Positions 9,204 through 18,975 of a stretch of 64,000 nt of DNA are shown here, one piece after another. The notes beneath the pieces are model-generated. The model worked only from the letters and a program-made list of their open reading frames with translations. It did no database searches and was not told where the DNA came from. The stretch's first letter is position 1. Every line of letters begins with the position of its first letter. The position numbers and the translations under genes are program-made. The DNA comes from Bradyrhizobium algeriense (GTDB lineage: Bacteria > Pseudomonadota > Alphaproteobacteria > Rhizobiales > Xanthobacteraceae), in NCBI RefSeq assembly GCF_036924595.1, contig NZ_JAZHRV010000001.1, forward strand, positions 5,394,001-5,458,000. The letters are read 5' to 3'.

Positions 9204-9811
9204 ACCGCGTCCCTCACCTGCTTCGCGTCCGCCATCGTAAAGAACTCGCCGCCGGACTCGATGCCGAACATCGGCTGACCATCGACCACCCGCTCTTCCC
9301 CCATGTCAACCAGATCGTAATAGAGCGCGCGGGTCACCTTCGCCCACAGATCGGCGCGGACGTGAAGGTAGGGCGTCAGCCCACCGTCGGCGGCCATCTC
9401 GAATCGCAGGCGGTGTCCGGAATCGCATGGCACCCAGTCGTCGACATTGGTGCGAAAGCGCAATAGACGGCCGCGATCATCAGCCTCCTTTTGCATCTCC
9501 ACCGCGAGGAAAGGCGCGTCGTCGACTCGAATGCCGACCTTCTCGACCGGGGTCACGAGAAAGTGCTTGCCGTCCTCGCGCTTGAGTATGGTCGAAAACA
9601 GCCGCACCAGCGCCGGCCGCCCGATCGGCGTCCCCATGTAGAACCACGTACCGTCACCGGCGATTCGCATGTCGAGATCGCCACAGAACGGCGGATTCCA
9701 CAGATGCACCGGAGGAAGCCCCTTGCTGGCCGGGGTGGCGTTGGCGGCTTCCCTCGCAGCGACAGTAAGTCCTTCGAGGCCCTGAGTGCCGGTTTGCCCT
9801 TGCTTTGCCAT
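9200..9811 (-). CDS. DUF1285 family protein
   Basis: 203 aa, cytoplasmic. DUF1285 signature: GLPPVHLWNPPFCGDLDMRI near residue 30 and GTWFYMGTPIGRPALVRLFSTIL. The ATG at 9811 is chosen over the extension to 9856 because the family begins with a short variable segment before the PPVHLWNP block. First gene of the overlapping five-gene operon; function unknown. Confidence 0.85.
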   Translation of the reverse strand: MAKQGQTGTQGLEGLTVAAREAANATPASKGLPPVHLWNPPFCGDLDMRIAGDGTWFYMGTPIGRPALVRLFSTILKREDGKHFLVTPVEKVGIRVDDAPFLAVEMQKEADDRGRLLRFRTNVDDWVPCDSGHRLRFEMAADGGLTPYLHVRADLWAKVTRALYYDLVDMGEERVVDGQPMFGIESGGEFFTMADAKQVRDAV

Positions 9812-10070
9812 TGTTTGCCCTGAGTCTCGGCGCCTCATCTGGCACGATTGGTGCACGTATACCGAGATATGTGTTCCCGACGATTGGTGTCCGTACTAAT
9901 GCGGATGGGTCGCCATATCGTGATGCCGTTCATACCCCGAAATACCGATAATGTGGGGATACTTTAATTCAGCGAATACATGGCCTTTGCACAGGTTTAG
10001 CATGAGGTTCGTGGCATGACGACGCAACCAGCGGTGTCATGAAGCGGTTATACGGTCGAAGGAGACAGAC
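9812..10070. other. Divergent intergenic region (DUF1285 / moxR)
   Basis: 259 bases between two divergent operons. Locally richer in A+T (9840-10000) than the genes, so likely to hold both promoters; I see no clear palindrome, repeat or small ORF. Confidence 0.5.
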
Positions 10071-11072
10071 ATGGCGAATGCAGACGGTGTCGAGAAACTC
10101 GAGGACGCGATCGTCCGGTCGGCGGAGCAGGTCGCCGGCCAGATTCGCGCCGCGAAGGAAGCGATCTCCACCGTCATCTTCGGCCAGGACCGGGTGATTG
10201 AAAACACCCTGGTGACAATCCTGTCCGGCGGCCATGCGCTCCTGATCGGCGTTCCCGGCCTCGCCAAGACCAAGCTGGTCGAAACGCTGGGCATCACGCT
10301 CGGGCTGGACGCCAAGCGCATCCAGTTCACACCGGACCTGATGCCCTCGGATATTCTGGGCGCCGAAGTGCTGGACGAGAGCAACTCCGGCAAGCGGTCG
10401 TTCCGCTTCATCTCCGGACCGGTGTTCGGGCAGCTCCTGATGGCCGACGAAATCAACCGCGCCAGCCCGCGTACGCAATCGGCGCTGCTGCAAGCCATGC
10501 AGGAACAGCACATCACTGTTGCAGGCGCGCGGCATGACCTCCCAAAACCGTTCCACGTGCTCGCCACGCAAAACCCGCTGGAGCAGGAAGGCACCTATCC
10601 GCTGCCCGAAGCGCAGCTCGACCGCTTCCTGATGGAGATCGACGTCGATTATCCCGACCGCGATGCCGAACGCCGTATCCTGTTCGAAACGACGGGCGCG
10701 GATGCGACGCTCGCCAAGGCCTCGATGGACGCGGAAATCCTGATCGCGGCACAGCGGCTGGTGCGCCGCCTGCCGGTCGGCGACAGCGTCGTCGAGGCGA
10801 TTCTGTCGCTGGTGCGCTCCGCGCGCCCGAGTTCCGAAGACGGCGGCGACAAGCTGATTGCCTGGGGACCGGGTCCGCGCGCCAGCCAGTCGCTGATGCT
10901 GGCGGTCCGCGCCCGCGCGCTGCTCGACGGCCGCCTCGCGCCCTCGATCGACGACGTGCTGGATCTCGCCGAACCCATTCTCAAGCACCGCATGGCGCTG
11001 ACGTTCTCGGCGCGCGCGGAAGGCCGCACCATTCCCGACGTAATCAGACAATTGAAGACGCGGATCGGTTGA
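10071..11072 (+). CDS. MoxR family AAA+ ATPase
   Basis: 333 aa. Walker A GVPGLAKTK at residues 60-68, Walker B LLMADE at about 122-127, and NPLEQEGTYPLPEAQLDRF typical of the MoxR branch. These ATPases act as chaperones that mature or activate partner proteins, often with von Willebrand A partners. The gene leads a four-gene operon with DUF58, BatA/DUF4159 and a large membrane protein; the stop TGA shares one base with the next ATG. Confidence 0.93.
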   Translation: MANADGVEKLEDAIVRSAEQVAGQIRAAKEAISTVIFGQDRVIENTLVTILSGGHALLIGVPGLAKTKLVETLGITLGLDAKRIQFTPDLMPSDILGAEVLDESNSGKRSFRFISGPVFGQLLMADEINRASPRTQSALLQAMQEQHITVAGARHDLPKPFHVLATQNPLEQEGTYPLPEAQLDRFLMEIDVDYPDRDAERRILFETTGADATLAKASMDAEILIAAQRLVRRLPVGDSVVEAILSLVRSARPSSEDGGDKLIAWGPGPRASQSLMLAVRARALLDGRLAPSIDDVLDLAEPILKHRMALTFSARAEGRTIPDVIRQLKTRIG

Positions 11073-12016
11073 TGGCCGCAGAGACCAGCCACGAGACCAG
11101 GGAGCTTTTAGCAATCCGACGTGCCGATGGCGAAAGCCGAACGCTCGCCGCTTCGCTCCCCCGACTCGTGCTCGAAGCCCGGCGTATCGCCGCCAACGTC
11201 ATCCATGGCCTGCACGGCAGGCGCCGCGCCGGCGCCGGCGAGAGCTTTTGGCAATACCGCCGCTTCGTCTCCGGCGAGCCGTCGCAGAATGTCGACTGGC
11301 GGCGCTCGGCGCGTGACGATCACCTCTATGTCCGCGAGCAGGAGTGGGAGGCTGCGCATACGGTGTGGCTGTGGCCCGACCGTTCGCCGTCGATGGCGTT
11401 TGCTTCCAAGGGTGCGCGCGACAGCAAGCTGGAACGCGGGCTGATCGTTACATTCGCGCTTGCTGAACTCCTGGTTTCGGGCGGAGAGCGCGTCGGCATT
11501 CCCGGCCTGATGAACCCGACCGCAAGCCGCAACGTGATCGACAAGATGGCGCAGGCGATGCTGCACGACGATGCGGTGCGCGCGAGCCTGCCGCCGTCCT
11601 TTGTCCCGTCGGCGCTGGCCGAAATTGTCGTGCTGTCCGATTTGTGGTCGCCGATGAGCGAGATCAGGGTGATGCTCGCAGGGCTTTCGGCCTCCGGCGC
11701 CCATGGCTCGCTGATCCAGGTCGTCGATCCCGCCGAAGAAACCTTTCCCTATGCCGGCCGGGTCGAATTCGTCGAGCCGGAAGGATTTGGCGTCATCACC
11801 GCCGGCCGCGCCGAGAGCTGGGCCAGCGACTATGTCGCGCGTGTCGCACTGCATCGCGACGAGATCCGCAGCGAAACCAACCGGCTCGACTGGTTGTTCT
11901 CGACCCACACCACCAGCCGTTCCGCCGCCGAACTCCTGCTGTTCCTGCATGCGGGCATGATGGCAGCCAAGGGAAGCGTGCACAGCTCAACGGTCAAGGC
12001 GGGGCGTAGCGCATGA
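11072..12016 (+). CDS. DUF58 domain protein
   Basis: 314 aa. The DUF58 core (RRAGAGESFWQYRRFVSGEPSQ... then VDWRRSARDDHLYVREQEWE) is at about residues 50-90, followed by a vWA-like fold (LWPDRSPSMAFAS; VVLSDLWSP). DUF58 proteins are the usual partners of MoxR ATPases. Start ATG at 11072 overlaps the moxR stop; a TTG one codon earlier is less likely. No signal peptide or membrane span, so probably cytoplasmic or membrane-associated. Confidence 0.9.
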   Translation: MAAETSHETRELLAIRRADGESRTLAASLPRLVLEARRIAANVIHGLHGRRRAGAGESFWQYRRFVSGEPSQNVDWRRSARDDHLYVREQEWEAAHTVWLWPDRSPSMAFASKGARDSKLERGLIVTFALAELLVSGGERVGIPGLMNPTASRNVIDKMAQAMLHDDAVRASLPPSFVPSALAEIVVLSDLWSPMSEIRVMLAGLSASGAHGSLIQVVDPAEETFPYAGRVEFVEPEGFGVITAGRAESWASDYVARVALHRDEIRSETNRLDWLFSTHTTSRSAAELLLFLHAGMMAAKGSVHSSTVKAGRSA

Positions 12017-14826
12017 TCGCGGCCCTCCCCCTAACCTTTGCGCAACCGCTGCTGCTGCTGGGCTTGTTGAGCCTGCCGGTGTTGTGGTGGCTGCTGCGCG
12101 TCATGCCGCCACGGCCGCGGCGGATCGAGTTTCCGCCGACGCGGCTGTTGTTCGACATCAGGCCCAGGGAAGAAACCCCGTCGCGGACGCCGTGGTGGCT
12201 GACCTTGCTGCGGCTTGCCGCCGCCGCACTGGTCATCCTTGCCGCCGCAGGCCCGATCTGGAATCCGCAAACCGGCGTCGGCGGCAGCAATGCGCCCTTG
12301 GTGATCCTGCTCGACGACGGCTGGAGCGCGGCGGCGAGCTGGGACACCCGGGTCAAGGCCGCTGACGAACTGATCGCCAACGCCGACAACGACCGCCGCG
12401 GCGTTGCACTGGTTCCGCTTTCCGAGACCGCGCGCGACATCACGCTGATGCCGGCCGGCACCGCGCGGGTCGCGCTGCGTCAGATTGCGCCAAAACCTTA
12501 TTCGGTCGACCGCGTCGACACGCTTGGCGCGCTCGACCGCTTCCTGAAGGCGACCGGTGATGCCGAGATCGCGTGGCTGTCCGACGGCGTCGACACCGGG
12601 CGCGGCGCCGAATTCGTCGAAAATCTCGGCAAGACCATCGGCGATCGCAAGCTGACGGTGTTCGAAGGCGGCGCGGCCCCGGCGCAGGCATTGGTCGCCG
12701 CCGAAAACGCCGCGGCGAAGATGACGGTCAAGGTGCTGCGCACCACCGGCGGCGTCGCAGCCGGTGTGGTTCGCGCGATCGACGCCAAGGGCTCGCCGAT
12801 CGGCGAGGCGCGCTACGCGTTTGGCATGCAGGATCGCGAGAGCGAAGCGGCGTTCGATCTGCCGGTCGAACTGCGCAACGACATTTCGCGGCTGGAAATA
12901 TCGGGCGAACGATCGGCCGGCGCGGTGCAACTGCTCGACAAGCGTTGGCGCCGGCGCGCCGTCGGCGTCGTTACCGGCGCGACCAGCGACACCGCCCAGC
13001 CGCTATTGGCGTCGACCTTCTATCTGACCCGCGCATTGTCGCCATTCGCCGACATACGGCTGGGTGATCGCGGCGCGGCGCAACAGGTAATCGCGCAGTT
13101 CCTCGATCAGCGCCTACCGATGATCGTGCTCGCCGATGTCGGCACGCTGTCGCCGGAAATCCGCGAGCGGCTGAACGCATGGATCGATCAGGGCGGCGTG
13201 CTGGTGCGTTTCGCAGGCCCTCGCCTGGCGCAGGCCGATGACGATCTGGTGCCGGTGAAACTGCGTCGCGGCGGCCGCATTCTCGGCGGCAGCCTGACCT
13301 GGGAAAAGCCGCAGCATCTGGCTTCCTTCGCCGCCGACGGTCCGTTCGCGGGCCTCGCCGTGCCCAAGGACATCACCGTGAACCGGCAGGTGCTGGCCGA
13401 GCCGGACGCGGTGCTCGCCACCAAGACCTGGGCGTCGCTGGAAGACGGCACGCCGCTGGTGACCGGCGAGCATCGCGGCAAGGGCGTTATCAGCCTGTTC
13501 CATGTCGGCGCCGACTCGCGCTGGTCGGACCTGCCGATGTCCGGCAGCTTCGTCGAGATGCTGCGGCGGATGGTCGACATGTCCGGCTACACTTCGAAGC
13601 CCGGCGCGGGCGTTGCGAGCGAGGCGACTAATGTCGAGACCGTGGCGCCGCTGCGCACCCTCGACGGCTTCGGCGCATTCGGGCCGCCGCCCTCGACCGC
13701 CAAACCGATGCCGGCGGATTATCGCGACCGCGCTACGTCAGATCATCCGCCGGGCTTCTACGGCCCGGCCGATGGCCCGATCGCGGTCAACACGCTGGCC
13801 CCGGCCGATCGCATCGCGCTGCTCGATACATCTTCCCTGCGCGCGCAACGCGCCAGCTACACCAACGCCGAACCGCGCGATCTGCGCGGCATTCTGCTGT
13901 CGTCGTCGCTGGTGCTGTTCCTGATCGACGCGATCGTGGTCGCGATGCTGGGTGCGGGCCTGGCCGCCTTGTGGCGGCGGCGCACGGCGGCGGCCGCCGT
14001 TCTGCTGGCCCTGACCCTGTCCGCAACCTCGATCGCACCTTCGCCGACGCGCGCCCAAAACAACGACGAATTCGCCATCAAGGCGGTGTCGCAGACGCGC
14101 CTCGCCTATGTCGTCACCGGAAATGCCGACGTCGATTCCATCGTCAAGGCCGGCATGGCGGGACTGACGCTGTTCCTGGCGCAGCGCACCGCGCTGGAGG
14201 CCGGCGATCCCGTCGGCGTCGATCCCGCGCGCGACGAACTGGCGTTCTTTCCGCTGATCTACTGGCCGATCGTGCCGGGTGCGCCGAAGCCGCCGCAGGA
14301 TGCCATCAACCGCATCGACGCCTACATGAAACAGGGCGGCACGGTGCTGTTCGACACCCGCGACGCCGTCGAGGCGCCGCCCGGCGAAAACGGCGCGGCG
14401 CAGACGCCGGGCATGCGTACCTTGCGCGAAATTCTCTCCTCCCTCGACGTGCCCGAACTGGAGCCGGTGCCGCGCGAGCACGTGCTGACCAAGACGTTCT
14501 ACCTGCTGCGCGACTTCCCCGGCCGCTTCAACACGGGCCAGACCTGGGTCGAGACCCTGCCGCGCGAGGAAGACGACGATGCAGCCTCGCGCCCGGCGCG
14601 CGGCGGCGACGGCGTCTCGCCCATCATCATCACCTCGAACGATCTTGCCGGCGCCTGGGCGCACCGCCCGGATGGGCAGCCGATGCTGCCGCTGACGCCG
14701 GGCGAGCCGCGCCAGCGCGAATTCGCGTTCCGCTCCGGCGTCAACATCGTGATGTACACCCTGACCGGCAACTACAAGGCCGATCAGGTCCACGCGCCGG
14801 CTCTGATCGAGCGGTTGGGGCAATAG
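12013..14826 (+). CDS. BatA-type / DUF4159 membrane protein
   Basis: 937 aa. N-terminal BatA-like pair of membrane helices (about residues 7-27 and 58-78), a vWA-like extracytoplasmic region starting near residue 92 (PLVILLDDGWSAA), further membrane segments around 613-665 (SSSLVLFLIDAIVVAML and a second helix ending in ARAQ), then a C-terminal DUF4159 domain (about 680-930; LAYVVTGNADVD..., GGTVLFDTRDA). Overlaps the DUF58 gene by 4 bases (ATGA). Probably a membrane scaffold acting with the MoxR ATPase; the cargo is unknown. Confidence 0.88.
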   Translation: MIAALPLTFAQPLLLLGLLSLPVLWWLLRVMPPRPRRIEFPPTRLLFDIRPREETPSRTPWWLTLLRLAAAALVILAAAGPIWNPQTGVGGSNAPLVILLDDGWSAAASWDTRVKAADELIANADNDRRGVALVPLSETARDITLMPAGTARVALRQIAPKPYSVDRVDTLGALDRFLKATGDAEIAWLSDGVDTGRGAEFVENLGKTIGDRKLTVFEGGAAPAQALVAAENAAAKMTVKVLRTTGGVAAGVVRAIDAKGSPIGEARYAFGMQDRESEAAFDLPVELRNDISRLEISGERSAGAVQLLDKRWRRRAVGVVTGATSDTAQPLLASTFYLTRALSPFADIRLGDRGAAQQVIAQFLDQRLPMIVLADVGTLSPEIRERLNAWIDQGGVLVRFAGPRLAQADDDLVPVKLRRGGRILGGSLTWEKPQHLASFAADGPFAGLAVPKDITVNRQVLAEPDAVLATKTWASLEDGTPLVTGEHRGKGVISLFHVGADSRWSDLPMSGSFVEMLRRMVDMSGYTSKPGAGVASEATNVETVAPLRTLDGFGAFGPPPSTAKPMPADYRDRATSDHPPGFYGPADGPIAVNTLAPADRIALLDTSSLRAQRASYTNAEPRDLRGILLSSSLVLFLIDAIVVAMLGAGLAALWRRRTAAAAVLLALTLSATSIAPSPTRAQNNDEFAIKAVSQTRLAYVVTGNADVDSIVKAGMAGLTLFLAQRTALEAGDPVGVDPARDELAFFPLIYWPIVPGAPKPPQDAINRIDAYMKQGGTVLFDTRDAVEAPPGENGAAQTPGMRTLREILSSLDVPELEPVPREHVLTKTFYLLRDFPGRFNTGQTWVETLPREEDDDAASRPARGGDGVSPIIITSNDLAGAWAHRPDGQPMLPLTPGEPRQREFAFRSGVNIVMYTLTGNYKADQVHAPALIERLGQ

Positions 14827-14829
14827 GCC

Positions 14830-16893
14830 ATGAGTTACGGCATCGCGTTCACCCCCCTCGTTCCGTCCATCGTGCTGTGGATCGCGCTGGCCGCGATCGT
14901 CGCGATCTCGGTGCTATTGCTGCTCGGGCGCTCGCGCGGTGCCGCCGTGCGCGTCGCGGCGCTGGCGCTGATCCTGCTGGCGCTCGCCAATCCCTCCTTC
15001 ACCCGCGAAGACCGCGAGCCTCTGTCGTCTGTCGCTGCCGTCGTGATCGACAAGAGCCCGAGTCAGAACTTTGGCACCCGCAACCAGGAGACCGCCAAGG
15101 CGCAGGAGGCGCTGGTCGATACGCTGAAGAAGATCAAGGGGCTGGAAGTGCGCGTCGTCGAGGCCGGACAGGCCGACGGCGAAACCGACGGAACCAAACT
15201 GTTCGGCGCGCTGTCATCGGCGCTGTCGGACGTTCCCGTCGACCGCGTCGCCGGCGCGTTTTTGATCACGGATGGCCGGGTGCACGACATTCCGGCCAAC
15301 GCCGCGGCCCTCGGCTTCCAGGCGCCGGTGCACGCGCTCGTCACCGGACGCAAGGACGAGCGCGATCGCCGTGTCGCGATTTCGGCCGCGCCGCGGTTCG
15401 GCATCGTCGGACAGCCCCAGACCATCACCTACCGGCTCGACGACCAGGGCGTCACCGGCCAGCGCGCCAGGGTCGTGGTGCGCCGCGACGGCGAAGTAAT
15501 CAGCGAGCGCACGCTCCTGAGCGGCCAGACCTCCAATGTCGAGGTCGACATCAAGCATGCCGGGTCGAACATCGTCGAGATCGAAGCCTCGCCGCTCGAG
15601 AACGAGCTGACGCTGGTCAATAACCGCGCCGTGGTCGCGATCGAAGGCGTGCGCGACAAGCTCCGCGTGCTGCTGGTATCAGGCGAGCCGCATTCCGGCG
15701 AACGCACCTGGCGCAATCTGCTGAAGTCGGACGCCAGCATCGACCTCGTGCATTTCACGATTCTGCGCCCGCCGGAGAAGCAGGACGGCACGCCGATCAA
15801 CGAATTGTCGCTGATCGCGTTTCCGACGCGCGAATTGTTCCAGCAGAAGATCAACGAATTCCAGTTGATCATCTTCGACCGCTACGCCCGCCAGGGCGTG
15901 CTGCCGATCGCCTATTTCGACAATATCGCGCGCTATGTCCGCGCCGGCGGCGCGGTGCTGGTGTCGGCCGGCCCCGACTATGCCTCCACCACCAGCATCT
16001 GGCGCACGCCCCTGGATACGGTGTTGCCGGCAGAGCCGGTCGGCGTCACTGAAAAACCGTTCTATGCGCATCTGAGCGACGCCGGTAAGCGCCATCCGGT
16101 GACGCGCGGCCTCGAAGGCTCCGCCAGCGAGCCGCCGCGCTGGAGCCGATTCTTCCGCACCGTGGATACCCGCAACGCGATCGGCGCGCCCGTGATGACC
16201 GGCGCCGACGGCAAGCCGCTGCTGTTGCTGTCGCGCTTCGGCGAAGGCCGCGTCGCGCTTCTCTTGTCAGACCACATCTGGTTGTGGGCGCGCGGCTATG
16301 AAGGCGGCGGGCCGCATCTGGATCTGCTGCGACGAACGTCGCACTGGCTGATGAAGCAGCCTGATCTGGACGAAGAGGCGCTGCGCCTGCAGATCCAGGG
16401 CAAGGACCTCGTGGTGCTGCGCCAGACCATGGCCGACAACGTGCCGCCGGTGACCGTGACGTCACCGAGCGGCGCCACCAAGGAACTCACGCTGACCGCA
16501 AGCGAGCCCGGCACCTGGCGCTCCACCCTCCCCGCCAACGAACTCGGGCTGTGGCAGGCAACCGATGGCGCGCTGAAAGCCCTGATCAATGTCGGACCGA
16601 CCAACCCGAAGGAATTTTCAGAGGTCACCTCGACCACCGAGATGCTGAAACCGCTGGCGCAGGCGACCGGCGGCGACGCCCGCCGCGTGGCCGACGGCAC
16701 CAGCGTCGACCTGCCCCGCGTCGTGCCGGTGCGCGCCTCCGGCATCTTCCACGGCGACGGCTGGATGGGCGTGAAGATGCGCGACGCCAGCGTCGTCAAG
16801 GGCGTTGGCGTGCTGCCGATGTTCGCCGGCCTGGTCGGGCTGTTGCTGCTGCTCGGCGCCTTCGCGGCGACCTGGGTGCGTGAGGGGCGTTGA
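14830..16893 (+). CDS. Large membrane protein of the MoxR operon, glutamine-amidotransferase-like fold
   Basis: 687 aa. Two N-terminal membrane helices (about 12-33 and 38-55), a large extracytoplasmic region containing a vWA-like stretch (SSVAAVVIDKSPSQ) and a class-I GATase-like part (FQLIIFDRYARQGVLP... GGAVLVSAGPDYAS... GEGRVALLLSDHIW) without a recognisable catalytic triad, and one C-terminal helix (about 660-682). Starts 3 bases after the DUF4159 gene. The stop codon sits inside the perfect palindrome GGCGTTGAGCTCAACGCC (16886-16903). Function unknown. Confidence 0.87.
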   Translation: MSYGIAFTPLVPSIVLWIALAAIVAISVLLLLGRSRGAAVRVAALALILLALANPSFTREDREPLSSVAAVVIDKSPSQNFGTRNQETAKAQEALVDTLKKIKGLEVRVVEAGQADGETDGTKLFGALSSALSDVPVDRVAGAFLITDGRVHDIPANAAALGFQAPVHALVTGRKDERDRRVAISAAPRFGIVGQPQTITYRLDDQGVTGQRARVVVRRDGEVISERTLLSGQTSNVEVDIKHAGSNIVEIEASPLENELTLVNNRAVVAIEGVRDKLRVLLVSGEPHSGERTWRNLLKSDASIDLVHFTILRPPEKQDGTPINELSLIAFPTRELFQQKINEFQLIIFDRYARQGVLPIAYFDNIARYVRAGGAVLVSAGPDYASTTSIWRTPLDTVLPAEPVGVTEKPFYAHLSDAGKRHPVTRGLEGSASEPPRWSRFFRTVDTRNAIGAPVMTGADGKPLLLLSRFGEGRVALLLSDHIWLWARGYEGGGPHLDLLRRTSHWLMKQPDLDEEALRLQIQGKDLVVLRQTMADNVPPVTVTSPSGATKELTLTASEPGTWRSTLPANELGLWQATDGALKALINVGPTNPKEFSEVTSTTEMLKPLAQATGGDARRVADGTSVDLPRVVPVRASGIFHGDGWMGVKMRDASVVKGVGVLPMFAGLVGLLLLLGAFAATWVREGR

Positions 16894-16930
16894 GCTCAAC
16901 GCCGATAATTCAGTCTTATTGCGGGGAACC

Positions 16931-18139
16931 TTATGCTGCCTCGTCGGCGCGCAGCCATTTGGGGAACGGATCGGCCAACCCAGCCCATTCCCCGATGTGC
17001 ATTCCCGGTTTACCCGGGACAAGACACCCATCGAGGCGTGCCTTGATCGCGTGCTCGTCCATGCCGGTGCCGATGAAGACGATCTCCTGTCGGCGATCGC
17101 CATAGACTTCGTTCCAGTTCTTTTTGAGCGATTTCCGCCAGAATGGATCGTCGGGCCATCGGTCAGCGGGCACATTGGCCCACCAAAACCCGAGGCCTTC
17201 GGTGCGGACGATCGCACCTGCCTGACTTAACTCACCGAGCCATTGTGGACGCGTCGCGATCCAGAAATGTCCCTTCGCCCGGATGACTCCGGTCCAGCTT
17301 TCGCGCAGGAATTGATGGAATTTCGTGGGCTCGAATGGTCGGCGCGCGCGGTAGACGAAGCTGCTGACGCCGTACTGCTCGGTCTCCGGTGTGTGATCGC
17401 CGAAGCCATACAATTCCTTGAACCAGAGCGGATGTTGTTGCGCCCGCGCGAAATCGAAGCGACCCGTATCGAGGATGCGCTCGAAGGGAGCCTTGGCGAA
17501 ATCAGTCTCCACGATATCGGCGGCCGGGTTGAGCGCGCGGATGATTTTGCGCGCCGCGTCCAATTGGCCGGCGGACGCATCGTTGATCTTGTTTAGCACA
17601 ATGACGTCGGCGAATTCGATCTGCTCCACCAGCAGGTCCACCATCGTTCGCTTGTCATCGACACCGAGCGATTCGCCGCGATCTCTGATGAAATCGGTCG
17701 AGGCATAGTCCCGCAACAAGTTGACGGCATCGACCACCGTCACCATGGTGTCGAGCACTGCCACGTCGGAAAGACTGTCGCCCTCTTCGGTTCGGAAATC
17801 GAACGTCGCGGCAACCGGCAGCGGCTCCGAAATGCCCGTCGATTCAATCAGAAGATAGTCGTATTTGCCGCCCTCAGCGAGCATTCGGACTTCCTTCAAC
17901 AGATCGTCACGCAGCGTGCAGCAAATGCACCCATTCGTCATCTCGACCAGTTTTTCATCCGTCCGGGAAAGATTCGCACCGCCATCGCGCACCAGGTCGG
18001 CATCGATATTCACCTCGCTCATGTCGTTCACAATCACCGCCACCTTCAGGCCCTGGCGATTGTTGAGCACGTGATTCAGCAAAGTTGTCTTTCCAGCCCC
18101 TAGGAAGCCGGACAAGACGGTGACGGGGAGTTTTCGCAT
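16931..18139 (-). CDS. zigA: COG0523 zinc metallochaperone GTPase, ZigA type
   Basis: 402 aa. GTPase of the CobW/COG0523 family that delivers zinc to client proteins during zinc starvation. Visible: P-loop GFLGAGKTT (residues 11-19), metal motif CICC at 71-74, ESTGISEP, and NKI for guanine recognition, plus the C-terminal CobW_C domain ([23 protein letters not shown]). The start at ATG 18139 is preferred to a TTG three codons upstream. A 24-bp palindromic Zur-type box lies about 70-95 bases upstream, and the divergent neighbours are a metal-site protein and a TonB receptor. Confidence 0.88.
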   Translation of the reverse strand: MRKLPVTVLSGFLGAGKTTLLNHVLNNRQGLKVAVIVNDMSEVNIDADLVRDGGANLSRTDEKLVEMTNGCICCTLRDDLLKEVRMLAEGGKYDYLLIESTGISEPLPVAATFDFRTEEGDSLSDVAVLDTMVTVVDAVNLLRDYASTDFIRDRGESLGVDDKRTMVDLLVEQIEFADVIVLNKINDASAGQLDAARKIIRALNPAADIVETDFAKAPFERILDTGRFDFARAQQHPLWFKELYGFGDHTPETEQYGVSSFVYRARRPFEPTKFHQFLRESWTGVIRAKGHFWIATRPQWLGELSQAGAIVRTEGLGFWWANVPADRWPDDPFWRKSLKKNWNEVYGDRRQEIVFIGTGMDEHAIKARLDGCLVPGKPGMHIGEWAGLADPFPKWLRADEAA

Positions 18140-18209
18140 GGAGATCAAACAACCTGTGCAGTGCGCGGAATCCCGAACGAGAGCGGGGAAGCATCGCGGG
18201 GCTCCGACT

Positions 18210-18233
18210 GATGTTATGTTATAACATTACATC
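18210..18233. promoter_or_regulatory. Zur-type operator upstream of zigA
   Basis: A 24-bp palindrome centred on TTATAA with a single mismatched pair; its core is ATGTTATAACAT. This fits the alphaproteobacterial Zur consensus (ATGTTATAACAT-like). It stands 71-94 bases upstream of the zigA start. Expected effect: repression when zinc is plentiful (inference). Confidence 0.8.
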
Positions 18234-18390
18234 TTGGATGGCCAACCTTGTCAATCGGGAAAAATCTCTCGCGAGAATACTCTTGTCATGCTGAAGGCTC
18301 GGGGGCCTGCATCCGTTGCAGTAATCACACAGCGTTTGGGGATTCGTCCGAACGCACGTGCACCGCGTTGACATCGCGATGCCCCTCCCG

Positions 18391-18405
18391 TGTTATAATA
18401 TTACA
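18391..18405. promoter_or_regulatory. Zur-type operator upstream of the DUF2946/TonB receptor genes
   Basis: TGTTATAATATTACA, a 15-bp palindrome with one mismatched pair besides the centre base, about 50 bases before the GTG start at 18455. Shares the TGTTATAA half-site with the zigA box. Confidence 0.75.
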
Positions 18406-18454
18406 TTGGGACGGCCGAGAGACTCGGTCGCCCCGGGGCAAGGCGTGCGTCATT

Positions 18455-18865
18455 GTGAAATGGTTTCGAACCAACGTCAGAACTGGCGCGCGGCTGGCGC
18501 TGTTCGCGCTCGCGACCCAGTTTGCGCTGTCGTTCGGGCATTGCCACGGGGCCGCCGCCGCGCAGAACGTCCAGATCGGTCTCTCGGATGCCGGTCTTAC
18601 CTACGCCGCGGACCACACCGCGCTTGATGCGGCCAGCGACACGGTTCAGCAGCAGCCCTCCAATCACGATAACGACCGACACCCGGCCGACGCCTGCGCA
18701 ATCTGCGCCGTCGTTTCGCTTGCCAACAATTTCCTGTTCGCCACGCCACCGCTGCTGGAGCTGCCGCAGGCAGTCAAGCTTCTGCACCTGACCACCGGCG
18801 CCGAGTTCGCGCATCTCGGCTCGCTTCATCCCGCATTCCGGTCCCGCGCGCCTCCCGTCTCCTGA
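18455..18865 (+). CDS. DUF2946-like periplasmic protein of the zinc module
   Basis: 136 aa from a GTG start at 18455. N-terminal signal segment (VRTGARLALFALATQFALSFG), then metal-ligand candidates: HCHG right after it, NHDNDRH near residue 70, and a CXXC (DACAICAVV) about residue 85. The pattern matches the small DUF2946 proteins. No ATG fits; the frame runs open upstream to 18248 but crosses the Zur box, so translation should begin after it. 110 bases separate it from the TonB receptor, consistent with one zinc-regulated transcript. Possible periplasmic zinc buffer (inference). Confidence 0.7.
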   Translation: MKWFRTNVRTGARLALFALATQFALSFGHCHGAAAAQNVQIGLSDAGLTYAADHTALDAASDTVQQQPSNHDNDRHPADACAICAVVSLANNFLFATPPLLELPQAVKLLHLTTGAEFAHLGSLHPAFRSRAPPVS

Positions 18866-18975
18866 CCTCGATTGATTGATACACTCCCCAAAGGGATCGC
18901 CGCGCCACGCGGCTGATCCACCGAGGGAAAATCGGAATCGATCCGTCGCACATCGACGGAATCAGGATCGGGACA

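Noticed and set aside
13971..15623. Plus-strand open frame of 550 codons
   Set aside because: Overlaps the DUF4159 and membrane protein genes in another frame; Arg/Pro-rich with no domain.
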